From NCBI GenBank assembly GCA_964531675.1, contig CAZHFW010000001.1:1-64000 (forward strand): DNA of 64,000 nucleotides, in the 5' to 3' direction. Below, in pieces: positions 1 to 10,487 of the stretch. The stretch is from CAZHFW01 sp964531675 (GTDB lineage: Bacteria > Planctomycetota > Phycisphaerae > Phycisphaerales > UBA1924). A program made the translations under genes and the position numbers. The notes below the pieces were generated by a model. That model did no database searches, was not told the origin of the DNA, and saw nothing but the letters and a program-made list of their open reading frames with translations. Each line of letters begins with the position of its first letter. Positions within the stretch are counted from its first letter, which is position 1.

Positions 1-2815
<2,815 letters not shown>

Positions 2816-2964
2816 CGTGCCGCCCGGGCCCGGGCTTCAGCCCCGTCCGGCCGGGAGGCCCGTGGTGGGGGCCCAGCCTGTCAGGTTTTTCGCCGCCTCG
2901 CCTCTTGAGGGTCCGAGAAGCCAGCGTCCCCGGCCTCTATCATCCCGCCGCAACAGGAGACCCC

Positions 2965-3336
2965 GTGGAGATCTTCAAGGACTTCAAGTTCGAGGCCGCC
3001 CACCGCTTGCCCCATCTTCCCGATGGGCACAAGTGCAAGAACCTGCACGGACACTCCTATCGCCTCCGCGTGGTGCTCCGCGGTCCCATCGATCCCGCGC
3101 TCGGATGGGTCGCGGACTTCGCCGACGTGAAAGCGGTCGTCAAGCCGCTGATCCAGCAGCTCGATCACGCGTTCCTGAACGAGATCGAAGGCCTCTCCCA
3201 GCCCACCAGCGAGAACATCGCGGTGTGGATCTGGCGCAAGCTCAAGCCCGCACTGCCGCACCTGGCCGAGGTCCACCTCAGCGAGACCGCAACCTCGGGT
3301 TGCATTTATCGTGGTGAGCACGAGCCGGCCCGCTGA
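2965..3336 (+). CDS. queD: 6-carboxy-tetrahydropterin synthase QueD (6-pyruvoyl-tetrahydropterin synthase family)
   Basis: This enzyme converts 7,8-dihydroneopterin triphosphate to 6-carboxytetrahydropterin, an early step towards preQ0 and queuosine in tRNA. The product is 123 residues, the usual family size. The family's zinc ligands are visible as His13 ('EAAHRLP'), His28 and His30 ('NLHGHSY'), with the catalytic Cys24 just before them ('KCKN'). The C-terminal 'VHLSETATSGCIY' is also typical. I chose GTG at 2965 because CAGGAGA lies six bases upstream and the protein then begins right before the first beta strand. An upstream TTG at 2905 would add 20 residues with no family match. The gene stands alone, convergent with the AlkD-like gene (19 bp gap). 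QueF lies about 55 kb away in the same window. Confidence 0.93.
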   Translation: MEIFKDFKFEAAHRLPHLPDGHKCKNLHGHSYRLRVVLRGPIDPALGWVADFADVKAVVKPLIQQLDHAFLNEIEGLSQPTSENIAVWIWRKLKPALPHLAEVHLSETATSGCIYRGEHEPAR

Positions 3337-3355
3337 CCGCGATCCCCGCGCCCAT

Positions 3356-4153
3356 TCAGCCGGACTTGCTCTTGCGTTCCTTCGCGAGCGTGCGCATCGC
3401 CCGGGTGCAGATGCGCGTCGTCGCGGGATGGTCGCTCCCGCGCTTCCACTCGGCGCAGACCTTTCTCACCCAGGCGGGCGTGGACTTGGAGGCGTCGTTG
3501 AGCCAGTTGCCCACCGAGTCCTGGACGTACTTGGTCGGATCCGCCCGCAGAGGCTCCAGGATCGCAAGCCCGGGCGATGGATCATCCTTCAGCGCATTGA
3601 TGTGCGTGCACCACACACCCCGAGGCCTGGTGATCTCCGAAGCAAAGCGCCGCAGATTCGCCGATCGCTCACGCGTCCAAGGCGTCAGGAGCACGAGTGC
3701 TTCTTCAAGCTCCGCCGACGTGTGATCGCGCAGCGCCAGCCAGGCCCACTCGCGCACGCCCGAATGCGCATCATCCGCCAGCGGCCTCATGGCCTTGAAC
3801 CGCGCCGCCAGGCTCATCTTCTGCGCGGCGCCGATCGCAAACGCTGCCCAGCCCCGCACCGTGTCCGAGCGATGCCCCGCAAAGTCCTTCCAGGCGTCCT
3901 TGCCGTGCTTCTCAAAGAGCACGCGACCCGCCTCACGCATCCGAGGCACGATCCCGCCCGCCGCGCTGATCCGCTCGCCCTCGGCTTTGCCAAGCCCGAC
4001 ATCCGCCTTGATCGCCAGCTCCGCGAAGTCGATCGCGAGAATCTCCACCAGCGTGATCGACTCCACCCGCCCAGCATTGAGCTCGCGCCGCGTCGCCGCC
4101 GGGATCTCGCTCATCCGCCGGGCGCCCTTTCTCGCCTCGCCTGCCTTGCTCAC
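3356..4153 (-). CDS. AlkD-like DNA alkylation repair protein (HEAT-like repeats)
   Basis: The 265-residue product is almost entirely helical and fits the AlkD/DNA alkylation repair family, which wraps DNA in HEAT-like repeats to remove alkylated bases. Characteristic pieces are 'SDTVRGWAAFAIGAA', 'DDAHSGVREWAWLALRDH' and the C-terminal 'YVQDSVGNWLNDASKSTPAWV'. The GTG start at 4153 overlaps the stop of the upstream oxidoreductase in a GTGA tetranucleotide, which points to translational coupling. An ATG 13 codons downstream ('MSEIPAATRR') is an alternative. Some family members have lost glycosylase activity, so the family call is firmer than the function. It is convergent with queD. Confidence 0.82.
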   Translation of the reverse strand: MSKAGEARKGARRMSEIPAATRRELNAGRVESITLVEILAIDFAELAIKADVGLGKAEGERISAAGGIVPRMREAGRVLFEKHGKDAWKDFAGHRSDTVRGWAAFAIGAAQKMSLAARFKAMRPLADDAHSGVREWAWLALRDHTSAELEEALVLLTPWTRERSANLRRFASEITRPRGVWCTHINALKDDPSPGLAILEPLRADPTKYVQDSVGNWLNDASKSTPAWVRKVCAEWKRGSDHPATTRICTRAMRTLAKERKSKSG

Positions 4154-5325
4154 GCGATCGTCCCCATCGGGGTCCACTTGGCCTCGCTCTTCGAGCTCTC
4201 GATGGTTTTCTCGATGAACAGCACCCCTCGCGCCCCGTCGAGCACACCCGGGAAATCGTGCGCCTTGGGCGCGTCGAGTCCCTTCGCGCCCGCCCTGATC
4301 GCCGCGCACGCGCCGTTGTACACGTTCGCGAACGCCTCGAAGAACGCTTCCGGATGCCCGGGCGGGATCCTCGTCACGCGCTTGGCAGCATCGGACAAGT
4401 ACCCGTTCCCCCGTCGGTACACGCGCTCGGGCTGTCCGTCGGGCTTGAATACCAGCGCGTTGGGCTCCTCCTGTCTCCACTCCACGGAGGCCTTGGTGCC
4501 GTAGACGCGGATGCGCAGATCATTCTCGTGCCCGATCTCGATCTGAGACGCGATCAGCACGCCCTTGGCCCGCTCCGAGTCACGCTCCCGGAAGCGCAGC
4601 AGCAGGTTGGCATCATCGTCCACCCGGCGGCCCGGCACAAAGCTCGTCAGGTCCGCGCAGATGCTCTCGATCTCGAGCCCCGTGATCGTGGCGCACAGCT
4701 GCTCCGCGTGACTCCCGATGTCGCCGATCGCGCCGCCCGCGCCCGAGCGGGCCGGATCCGTGCGCCAGTCGGCCTGCTTCTGGCCCGTCGCCTCGAGCTT
4801 GCCCGCGAGCCAGCCCTGGTTGTACTCCACGATCACCTTGCGAATCGCGCCAAGTTCGCCCTGGCGGACCATCTCTCGCGCCTGCCGTACCAGCGGATAG
4901 CCCGAGTAGTTGTACGTCACGCCGAAGACCACACCGGTGCGCTTCACGACGTCGACCAGATCACGCGCCAATCCGGCGGTCGTCGTCAGAGGCTTGTCGC
5001 TCACGACGTGAATCCCCGCCTCCGCGAAGGCCTTGGCGACAGGATGATGCACGTGATTGGGCGTCACGATGCTCACAAAGTCGATCCTCTGGTCCGACGG
5101 CAGCTTCCACTCGCCCTCGAGCATCGCCTCCCACGTCGCGTAGTTGCGTTCCGCCGCCACACCCAGATCGCGTCCCGACGCCAGTGCCTTCTCAGGCGAG
5201 GAAGAGAAGCACCCCGCCGTCAGCACAACCTGATTGTCCAGGCACGCCGCGATGCGGTGCACCGCACCGATGAACGCGTCCCGGCCGCCCCCGACCATGC
5301 CCATCCGCAGAGTTCTCGTCGTCAT
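4150..5325 (-). CDS. Gfo/Idh/MocA family NAD(P)-dependent oxidoreductase
   Basis: The 391-residue product has an N-terminal Rossmann fold ('MGMVGGGRDAFIGAVHRIA') and a second alpha/beta domain, as in glucose-fructose oxidoreductase and inositol dehydrogenase relatives. The cofactor/substrate motif that usually reads EKP appears as 'VSDKPL', and the helix start 'GAIGDIGSHAEQLC' carries the usual catalytic-region residues. The 'TPNHVHHPVAKAFAEAG' stretch is highly typical of the family. It probably oxidises or epimerises a sugar or cyclitol; the substrate cannot be read from sequence. There is no signal peptide, so it should be cytoplasmic. It is first in a two-gene unit with the AlkD-like gene (4-bp overlap) and is divergent from the PlsC-type gene 68 bp away. 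Confidence 0.94.
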   Translation of the reverse strand: MTTRTLRMGMVGGGRDAFIGAVHRIAACLDNQVVLTAGCFSSSPEKALASGRDLGVAAERNYATWEAMLEGEWKLPSDQRIDFVSIVTPNHVHHPVAKAFAEAGIHVVSDKPLTTTAGLARDLVDVVKRTGVVFGVTYNYSGYPLVRQAREMVRQGELGAIRKVIVEYNQGWLAGKLEATGQKQADWRTDPARSGAGGAIGDIGSHAEQLCATITGLEIESICADLTSFVPGRRVDDDANLLLRFRERDSERAKGVLIASQIEIGHENDLRIRVYGTKASVEWRQEEPNALVFKPDGQPERVYRRGNGYLSDAAKRVTRIPPGHPEAFFEAFANVYNGACAAIRAGAKGLDAPKAHDFPGVLDGARGVLFIEKTIESSKSEAKWTPMGTIA

Positions 5326-5393
5326 TCCCGCAGCTTAGCGATCGGCCCTGCCGAGACGCCCGGGGCGTTTGCGGGTGCTAACCTTTCCCCGTC

Positions 5394-6080
5394 ATGTCCC
5401 TTCCCCTCCGCCAGCGAAGCCCGGGCGTCTCACTCGCCCAAGGGCTCTTTTACGAGTTCTGCTCGCTGACGCTGCGCATCGGCATGCGCTGCTTTTACCG
5501 CGTCAAGGTGCTGCACGCCGAGCGCGTGCCGCCCAAAGGTCCCCTGCTGATCGCGTCCAACCACGAGTCGTATCTGGACCCGCCCCTGGTCGGCATCTAC
5601 GCCCGTCCGCGGCACGTGTCCTTCGTCGCCCGCGTCGGCCTCTTCACGTTCAAGCCCTTCGCCTGGCTCATCAGCTGGCTCAACGCCACGCCCATCAAGG
5701 GTGATGGCAACGACACCTCATCCATCCGCGAGATCGTCCGCCGGCTCGAACAAGGCAACGCGGTCGTGATTTTCCCCGAAGGCGCCCGCACCTTTGATGG
5801 CAAGCTCCAGGAGTTCAAGCGCGGCATCGCGCTGCTCGTCAAGAAAGGCGACGCCCCGGTGCTCCCCGTCGCGGTCGCGGGCGCATTCGAAGCCTGGCCC
5901 CGCACGCGCACGCTCCCGGGTGGATTCCGCTCACGCGTGGGCGTGATCTATGGGGACCCCATCCCCGCCGCCGAGCTTCTCAAAGACGGCCCCGACGCCG
6001 CACTGCTCCGTCTTCGCAGCGAGATCCAGAAGCTCCAGGCCGAACTCCGCGCCGAGCTGAAACTCCCACCCGCAACCTGA
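5394..6080 (+). CDS. plsC: PlsC-type 1-acyl-sn-glycerol-3-phosphate acyltransferase
   Basis: This membrane-associated enzyme adds the second acyl chain to lysophosphatidic acid in phospholipid synthesis. The 228-residue protein has the catalytic NHxxxxD box at residues 56-62 ('SNHESYLD') and the phosphate-binding 'FPEGAR' block at about 127-132, where most relatives have FPEGTR or FPEGTRS. A third block, 'VLPVAVAG', also fits. The size matches bacterial PlsC. The ATG at 5394 directly follows a short divergent intergenic region shared with the oxidoreductase. Members of this superfamily can use other acceptors, so the exact substrate is inferred. A GNRA-loop hairpin sits about 40 bases downstream. 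Confidence 0.9.
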   Translation: MSLPLRQRSPGVSLAQGLFYEFCSLTLRIGMRCFYRVKVLHAERVPPKGPLLIASNHESYLDPPLVGIYARPRHVSFVARVGLFTFKPFAWLISWLNATPIKGDGNDTSSIREIVRRLEQGNAVVIFPEGARTFDGKLQEFKRGIALLVKKGDAPVLPVAVAGAFEAWPRTRTLPGGFRSRVGVIYGDPIPAAELLKDGPDAALLRLRSEIQKLQAELRAELKLPPAT

Positions 6081-6110
6081 TCCCGTCCCCAAAGCACAAT
6101 CGAGCCCAAC

Positions 6111-6140
6111 GCCAACGAGCCCTCCGCGCGAGCGGAGGGT
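6111..6140 (+). repeat. Dispersed hairpin element, copy 1 (GCGA tetraloop)
   Basis: The shared leader 'gccaacgag' is followed by an 8-bp stem CCCTCCGC / GCGGAGGG closed by a GCGA loop (6120-6139). A second copy at 13.1 kb has the same leader and stem ends but different inner stem bases with a GCAA loop. No T-run follows on the plus strand. It may help end the acyltransferase transcript or be a REP-like element. Confidence 0.6.
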
Positions 6141-6189
6141 CCCCCCCAGCGCCCCGCCCGCGCCCTCGACCCCCCAACCCAACGCGCGC

Positions 6190-6215
6190 AAAAAACCCCC
6201 CGCACAAGCGGAGGG
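6190..6215 (-). terminator. Rho-independent terminator of htpX
   Basis: Read on the minus strand, CCCTCCGC - TTGT - GCGGGGGG is followed directly by six T. The single non-Watson-Crick position is G-U in the minus-strand RNA but A-C in the plus-strand RNA, so it is built for minus-strand transcription. It lies about 30 bp after the htpX stop. Confidence 0.8.
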
Positions 6216-6243
6216 TTCATTGATCTCGATCTTCTCACCGCTC

Positions 6244-7092
6244 TCACGCCGCCTGACGCAGGGCCGCGATGCGCTTCTCGGTGGGGGGGTGCGACGCGAA
6301 CAGGTTCATGATCGAGTTGGCCCCGCACAGAGGCTCGACGATGAACAGGTTGTTCTGGGCCGGATTGGGCTGGATCAGCGGAATGCGCTGCGAGTACGAC
6401 TCGAGCTTCTGCAGCGCCGAGATCAGGCCGTTCGGGCTCCCCGCGATCGCGGCGCCATCAGCGTCCGCAACGTACTCGCGCGAGCGCGAGATCATGGCCT
6501 TGATCAGCGCCGCGCCGAACATCGCGACCAGCACGCCGACCAGCGCGACAAGCGGGTTGCCGCCTTCGCGATCGCGCCCGCCGCCGAGCATGAAGCCCCA
6601 CTGCGCCAGGAAGCCGAGCACGCCCGCGACCGTCGCCGCGATGCAGCTCGTGAGCGTGTCACGATTCTTGATGTGGGCCAGCTCGTGCCCGATCACGCCG
6701 CGCAGCTCGGACTCGTTGAGCAGGTTCATCGCGCCCGCGGTGACCGCGACCGCCGCCTTGCGCGGCGAGCGCCCCGTCGCAAACGCATTCGGCGCTTCGT
6801 GCGGGCAGATGTACACCTTGGGCATGGGCAGGCCCGCGCGCTGGCGCAGCTCATCGACCATCTGGTAGAGCCGGCGCGTCTCGGGACCCTCGGTGCCGTT
6901 GATCTCGTGCCCCTGCATCGCGGTCAGCGCGATCTTGTCGGAGAAGAACCACGCGATCACGTTGGACAGGCCGCCAAAGAGCAGCCCGATGAACATCCCG
7001 TTCTGGCCGTACATGCTGCCCACCGCCAGGAACAGGCCCATCAGCCCGCCCAGCAGGAAGACCGTCTTGACGTTGTTGACGAACCGGATCAT
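6244..7092 (-). CDS. htpX: HtpX family membrane zinc metalloprotease (M48B)
   Basis: HtpX is an inner-membrane protease that degrades misfolded membrane proteins. The 282-residue product has two N-terminal TM segments (about 10-27 and 33-50), then the zinc site HELAH at 136-140 ('GVIGHELAHIKNRDTL'), two further TM segments (about 150-168 and 180-199), and the third zinc ligand Glu206 in 'SREYVADADGA'. The start is ATG at 7092, next to the purine-rich GGGGGAAAGG. Upstream in-frame codons lack family similarity and are not used. Two GC-rich hairpins sit directly upstream of the ribosome binding site. The gene has its own terminator and appears monocistronic. Confidence 0.95.
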   Translation of the reverse strand: MIRFVNNVKTVFLLGGLMGLFLAVGSMYGQNGMFIGLLFGGLSNVIAWFFSDKIALTAMQGHEINGTEGPETRRLYQMVDELRQRAGLPMPKVYICPHEAPNAFATGRSPRKAAVAVTAGAMNLLNESELRGVIGHELAHIKNRDTLTSCIAATVAGVLGFLAQWGFMLGGGRDREGGNPLVALVGVLVAMFGAALIKAMISRSREYVADADGAAIAGSPNGLISALQKLESYSQRIPLIQPNPAQNNLFIVEPLCGANSIMNLFASHPPTEKRIAALRQAA

Positions 7093-7148
7093 TCCTTTCC
7101 CCCTTCCCGCGCCCTTTCGGGCGCGCCCCGGCCCACTCCCTGGGCCGG
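7093..7148 (-). promoter_or_regulatory. Tandem GC hairpins in the htpX 5' leader
   Basis: A 7-bp perfect stem CGCGCCC/GGGCGCG with a TTTC loop (7108-7125) is followed by another 7-bp stem CCGGCCC/GGGCCGG (7128-7148). The first ends two bases from the purine-rich ribosome binding site of htpX. The layout could modulate translation of this stress protease, but the sequence alone does not show it. Confidence 0.4.
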
Positions 7149-7508
7149 TCAATCTTGATAGCCGGATACGGTTGGTTGGTTTGCGTTCGTACCCGCGGAT
7201 CTCGTACGTCGGCGCGTCACAAAAAGTTCGCCAGTTCAACTCCGGCTCGACTCCGCGACGCCCGCAACGATTCTCGGACCTGCGCTGCGGAGGTTTATTC
7301 CGTCTGGACCGTTTGGGATTGCAACCCGACCGTCCGAGAACCGAACGAAAGGGTGGAAGTCCAGCACACCCCCGCCGCGAAGCGTATGCTTTTGGACCTT
7401 CCGACCCTGATTTGGGCCGGGGCCTTGGGCGAAGCCGTGGTGGGTGACGCCGGCACACGTGGTGGTGTGCTTGCTCCGGAACTTGGGTTGGACGGGGAGG
7501 CCCGACAA
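7149..7508. other. Intergenic stretch between htpX and the 3D-domain gene
   Basis: This stretch holds the divergent promoters. A plus-strand frame stays open through it, but its codons look non-coding and the translation has no family features. I looked for a c-di-AMP (ydaO-type) riboswitch, which often precedes wall-remodelling genes, and did not recognise one. Confidence 0.5.
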
Positions 7509-8264
7509 GTGTCCAGATCTGCTCCCGCCAGCGTTGGGGCGTTGCGCGAACCGACCCGTTCGGTTCAGTCTGCGTCGACGTCCGAGTCGGTGTCCCTGCG
7601 GACGCCGGCGGCGGTCCGTTGCCGTCAGGCCCTCCAGATCCTGGGCTGCCTGGGTCTTGCCGCGCTGACCGCCTGGTCGGCGATCCTGGTCAAGGAAGCC
7701 GGGACCGCGCCGCCTCTGGCCCGCTTCACCTCGCCGGACGCCCATGTCCTTCCCGTCACCCTCGAGGAAAAGGCCCTCCCGGTCATCGACCCGCTCGCGC
7801 CCGTTCCCGCGGTGGAGCCCATCGACGTCCAGACGCCGGCCGAGCCCGGGGCTTCCGAAGCCAAGCTCTACCCCGAAGGCACCCGCTTCTTCAACGGCCG
7901 CCCCATCCGCCCCGTGCGCACGATCCGGATGAAGGTCACCGCCTACTCGCCCGACGCCGCCTCCTGCGGCACCTCGGCCGACGGAATCACCGCCACCCTG
8001 CACCATGTCACGACCAACGACTTCCGTCTGGTCGCGTCCGATCCGCGCGTGCTGCCTTATGGCTCGATGATCTCCGTCCCGGGCTATGACGAGGGCAATG
8101 TCGTTCCCGTGCTCGACTGCGGCGGCGCGATCAAGGGCAATCGCCTCGACCTGCTCTACCCCACGCACGCGATGGCCCGCAAGTGGGGCGTCAAGTACGT
8201 CGACGTGACGGTCTGGGGCTACGCTGACGGCCGCCCGCGTGACAATCCCCGCAAGCTCCGCTGA
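7509..8264 (+). CDS. 3D-domain (MltA-like fold) putative cell-wall lytic protein
   Basis: The C-terminal half (about residues 137-245) is a 3D domain, named for its three aspartates. It opens with 'MKVTAYSPDAASCG' and closes with 'VLDCGGAIKGNRLDLLY', where the conserved Asp residues and the 'GxAIKGNRLD' block are intact. Related proteins (YocH, MltA, RpfB-type) act on peptidoglycan. A TM anchor spans about 41-62 and is followed by a Pro-rich linker, so the domain should be outside the membrane. I chose GTG at 7509 because GGGGAGG lies eight bases upstream. An ATG at 7386 is in frame but has no ribosome binding site. The exact reaction is not known for this subgroup. Confidence 0.85.
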   Translation: MSRSAPASVGALREPTRSVQSASTSESVSLRTPAAVRCRQALQILGCLGLAALTAWSAILVKEAGTAPPLARFTSPDAHVLPVTLEEKALPVIDPLAPVPAVEPIDVQTPAEPGASEAKLYPEGTRFFNGRPIRPVRTIRMKVTAYSPDAASCGTSADGITATLHHVTTNDFRLVASDPRVLPYGSMISVPGYDEGNVVPVLDCGGAIKGNRLDLLYPTHAMARKWGVKYVDVTVWGYADGRPRDNPRKLR

Positions 8265-8281
8265 TCAACGCGGCACGCGGA

Positions 8282-9034
8282 TCACTTCTTCACTTCGGTC
8301 ATCGACTCGATGATGTACTCGGGTTCGAGTTCCACGTACCGCCCGATGAACGGCGGGACGTCGGGCTTGCCCGCCGAGTGCCGCTGCGGATTGAACTTCA
8401 CGCGCGGCGCCACGGTCAACGCGATCTGCCACGTCGTGTCTCCCCCGGCAGCCATGAGCTTTCCGGCAAAGCGCGGCGGGACGTCAATCGAGAAGCTCTC
8501 TCCCATCGGAAGGCGGCTGGTCGCGTCGAGGACCGTTCCCGTGGCGCGGGCGATCGCGTTGGCCCCCTGGCCGATCTGATCCGTGCGCGCAACCTTGACG
8601 ATCCACGTCGTCTTGCCCCGCGCGTCGCGTTCGGCCTCCCGCGTCCAGCGCTGCGCTTTGAGCCTGAGCGACGCGTCATCGCGCGGATCCTGGAGCGAGC
8701 CGAACTCCGAGTCGTACTTCCGCTTCAGGTCCGCCAGCATCGCTTCGGGGCACGAGAGCGGATCATCCGGCAGTTCCGCCTTGGTCGCGGCGGGCTTGCT
8801 GGGCTCGCTCGCCTTGGCCTTCATCGCGTTGATGGTCGCCTTGGCGCTGGTGAGCTCGCGCTCCATCGCGGCCAGCCGCCGCTTGAGATCCTCGTTCTCC
8901 GCGCGGAGCTTCTCGATCTGGTCAGCGACCGAAGGAGCTGCGGGCTGGTCCTGCGCCATCGCGCGATGGGCCGGCAGGCCCAGAAGGCCGCTGCACGCCA
9001 CAAGGACACCGACGCTCCGGTTGAAAGCTGCCAT
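8282..9034 (-). CDS. Secreted coiled-coil protein of unknown function
   Basis: The 250-residue product begins with a signal peptide (about 1-28, ending 'HRAMAQ'). A heptad-rich coiled coil follows (about 36-75, 'VADQIEKLRAENEDLKRRL' and onwards). The remainder is a compact domain with 'IDVPPRFAGKLMAAG' and 'RYVELEPEYIIESM' that I cannot assign to a family. The start is ATG at 9034, where the signal peptide begins. It is convergent with the 3D-domain gene (17 bp gap) and divergent from the DUF58 gene (about 114 bp). It probably acts in the periplasm. Confidence 0.8.
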   Translation of the reverse strand: MAAFNRSVGVLVACSGLLGLPAHRAMAQDQPAAPSVADQIEKLRAENEDLKRRLAAMERELTSAKATINAMKAKASEPSKPAATKAELPDDPLSCPEAMLADLKRKYDSEFGSLQDPRDDASLRLKAQRWTREAERDARGKTTWIVKVARTDQIGQGANAIARATGTVLDATSRLPMGESFSIDVPPRFAGKLMAAGGDTTWQIALTVAPRVKFNPQRHSAGKPDVPPFIGRYVELEPEYIIESMTEVKK

Positions 9035-9148
9035 ACACGATCCTCCGCGGGAGTTGCTTCCACACTGTACCGGGAGAGGCGGGAGGCGGTTTTCCCGAAC
9101 CCACCGAACGCGGGACTTCCCGGGCCCCCGGCGCGCCAAGGATTCGGC

Positions 9149-10153
9149 GTGCTCTACGCTCCGGCCTCCGATCGCCCGCGCACGCTCGATCAGCTCATCG
9201 GTCCCGGGACCGCGGCTGCGATCGATCGCCTCGACGTGTTCAGCCGGAAGGTCTTTTCAGGAAAGCTCCCGGGCGAGCGTCGCAGCAAGCGGCGGGGGCG
9301 CTCCGTCGAGTTCGACGACTACCGGGAGTACATCCCGGGCGACGATCTCCGGCACATCGACTGGAACGTCCTGGCCAGGCTCGATCGTCTCTTCATCAAG
9401 CTCTTCCGCGAAGAAGAGGATCTGGCGCTGCACCTGATCGTCGACGCGTCCGCGTCCATGGACGCGGGTGAGCCCAACAAGCTCGTGCACGCGCACCGCC
9501 TGGCGATGGCGATGGGGTACATCGGGCTCGTCAATCAGAATCGCGTGAGCTGCGCCGTGCTGGGACATCCCACCATGGGCGCCGCTGCGGCGCCGGGACT
9601 GGTCAGGCTCGCGCCCCTGCGCGGCCGCCGCTCGACCCAGAAACTCGCCGATTTCCTGCTCCAGAGCCTCAATCCCGAAACGCCGATGGGATCCCGCGCC
9701 GGAGTCGAGGCGCGTCCGGCGCTCACCATGGCCGACGCGATGCGCAAGCTCGGCGTCTCTCCGATCCGCGGCATCGGCGTGCTCATCTCCGACATGCTCG
9801 TGCCCGAGGGTTTCGAGAAGACGCTCGATCTCTACGCGGCCAGCGGCGTGCCCGGCGCGTGCGATCTCTGCGTTGTGCAGCTGCTCTCACCCGCGGAGCT
9901 CGATCCCTCGCTCGACGCTGATCGCGGCCTGCGCGGCGATCTCCGTCTCACCGACGTCGAGTCGGGGAAAGTCGCCGAGGTCACGGTTTCCAAATCGCTG
10001 ATCGCCCGCTACCAGCAGAGGCTCGAGGCCTACACCCAGTCGCTCCGCGACGCCTGCTTTGCCCGCGGCATCGCGTTCTTCCAGGTGAGCAGCGGCACGC
10101 CCGTGGAAACGCTGCTCGCCGGGACGCTCCGCCGGGGCGGGCTTCTCAGATAG
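9149..10153 (+). CDS. DUF58 family protein with vWA-like domain
   Basis: This family is usually encoded next to MoxR ATPases and is thought to help assemble or insert protein complexes through a metal-binding vWA fold. The 334-residue product shows the signature 'FDDYREYIPGDDLRHIDWN' (about 55-73), then 'LIVDASASM' carrying the MIDAS-like DxSxS motif at about 99-103. The GTG start at 9149 has AAGGA seven bases upstream; no better start keeps the N-terminus family-like. Unusually, no MoxR gene and no other DUF58 partner lies next to it. The protein has no membrane segment and should be cytoplasmic. Confidence 0.92.
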   Translation: MLYAPASDRPRTLDQLIGPGTAAAIDRLDVFSRKVFSGKLPGERRSKRRGRSVEFDDYREYIPGDDLRHIDWNVLARLDRLFIKLFREEEDLALHLIVDASASMDAGEPNKLVHAHRLAMAMGYIGLVNQNRVSCAVLGHPTMGAAAAPGLVRLAPLRGRRSTQKLADFLLQSLNPETPMGSRAGVEARPALTMADAMRKLGVSPIRGIGVLISDMLVPEGFEKTLDLYAASGVPGACDLCVVQLLSPAELDPSLDADRGLRGDLRLTDVESGKVAEVTVSKSLIARYQQRLEAYTQSLRDACFARGIAFFQVSSGTPVETLLAGTLRRGGLLR

Positions 10154-10180
10154 ACCCGAGCCGCCGGGACCGCAGAGTCC

Positions 10181-10218
10181 AAAAAGAAAACCCCTCCACG
10201 CCGTCGAAACGTGGAGGG
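10181..10218 (-). terminator. Terminator-like hairpin pointing along the minus strand
   Basis: A perfect 9-bp stem CCCTCCACG/CGTGGAGGG (10192-10218) is followed on the minus strand by TTTTCTTTTT (10190-10181). The genes on both sides run on the plus strand, so it has no obvious minus-strand gene to end. It might end the DUF58 transcript imperfectly, or end an unannotated antisense or small RNA. Confidence 0.6.
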
Positions 10219-10487
10219 CCTGAGGAGAGGAGAGAGGAGTGGAATTCTCTCTGTCGGGGCATGGTGTACCCCGTCCCGAACAGCATCTTGCCCAAAGTCG
10301 CGGGGTTTCTTCGGGTTGCGTTTGGGCAGCATGGCTGCCTTTCCGCCTCGCGGCAGAAAAAAAGCAGCCTTGGAACCTTTGGGAAACGCTCGCGGTATAT
10401 TGGTGATGCGTTCGGGGAACTGCGTAGCTCCGGACCCCCATGGCCGCATGGCCGCCGCGTACGACCGCGGCGTTGAGAGGAGTCGCC
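10219..10487. other. Leader region of the HTH/helical-repeat gene, with inverted repeats
   Basis: The region contains an inverted repeat GGCAGC-atg-GCTGCC (10325-10339), a larger GGCTGC...GCAGCC pair (10333-10369) enclosing a Cys/Gly-rich loop and seven A, and the ribosome binding site GAGAGGAG before the ATG at 10488. I see no convincing gene. Confidence 0.45.

Noticed and set aside
7149..7508. Riboswitch (ydaO-type) before the 3D-domain gene
   Set aside because: The conserved core segments were not found by eye.
10255..10350. Resemblance to 5S rRNA ('cccgtcccgaac')
   Set aside because: The other conserved 5S segments and the closing helix are missing, and no rRNA genes are nearby.
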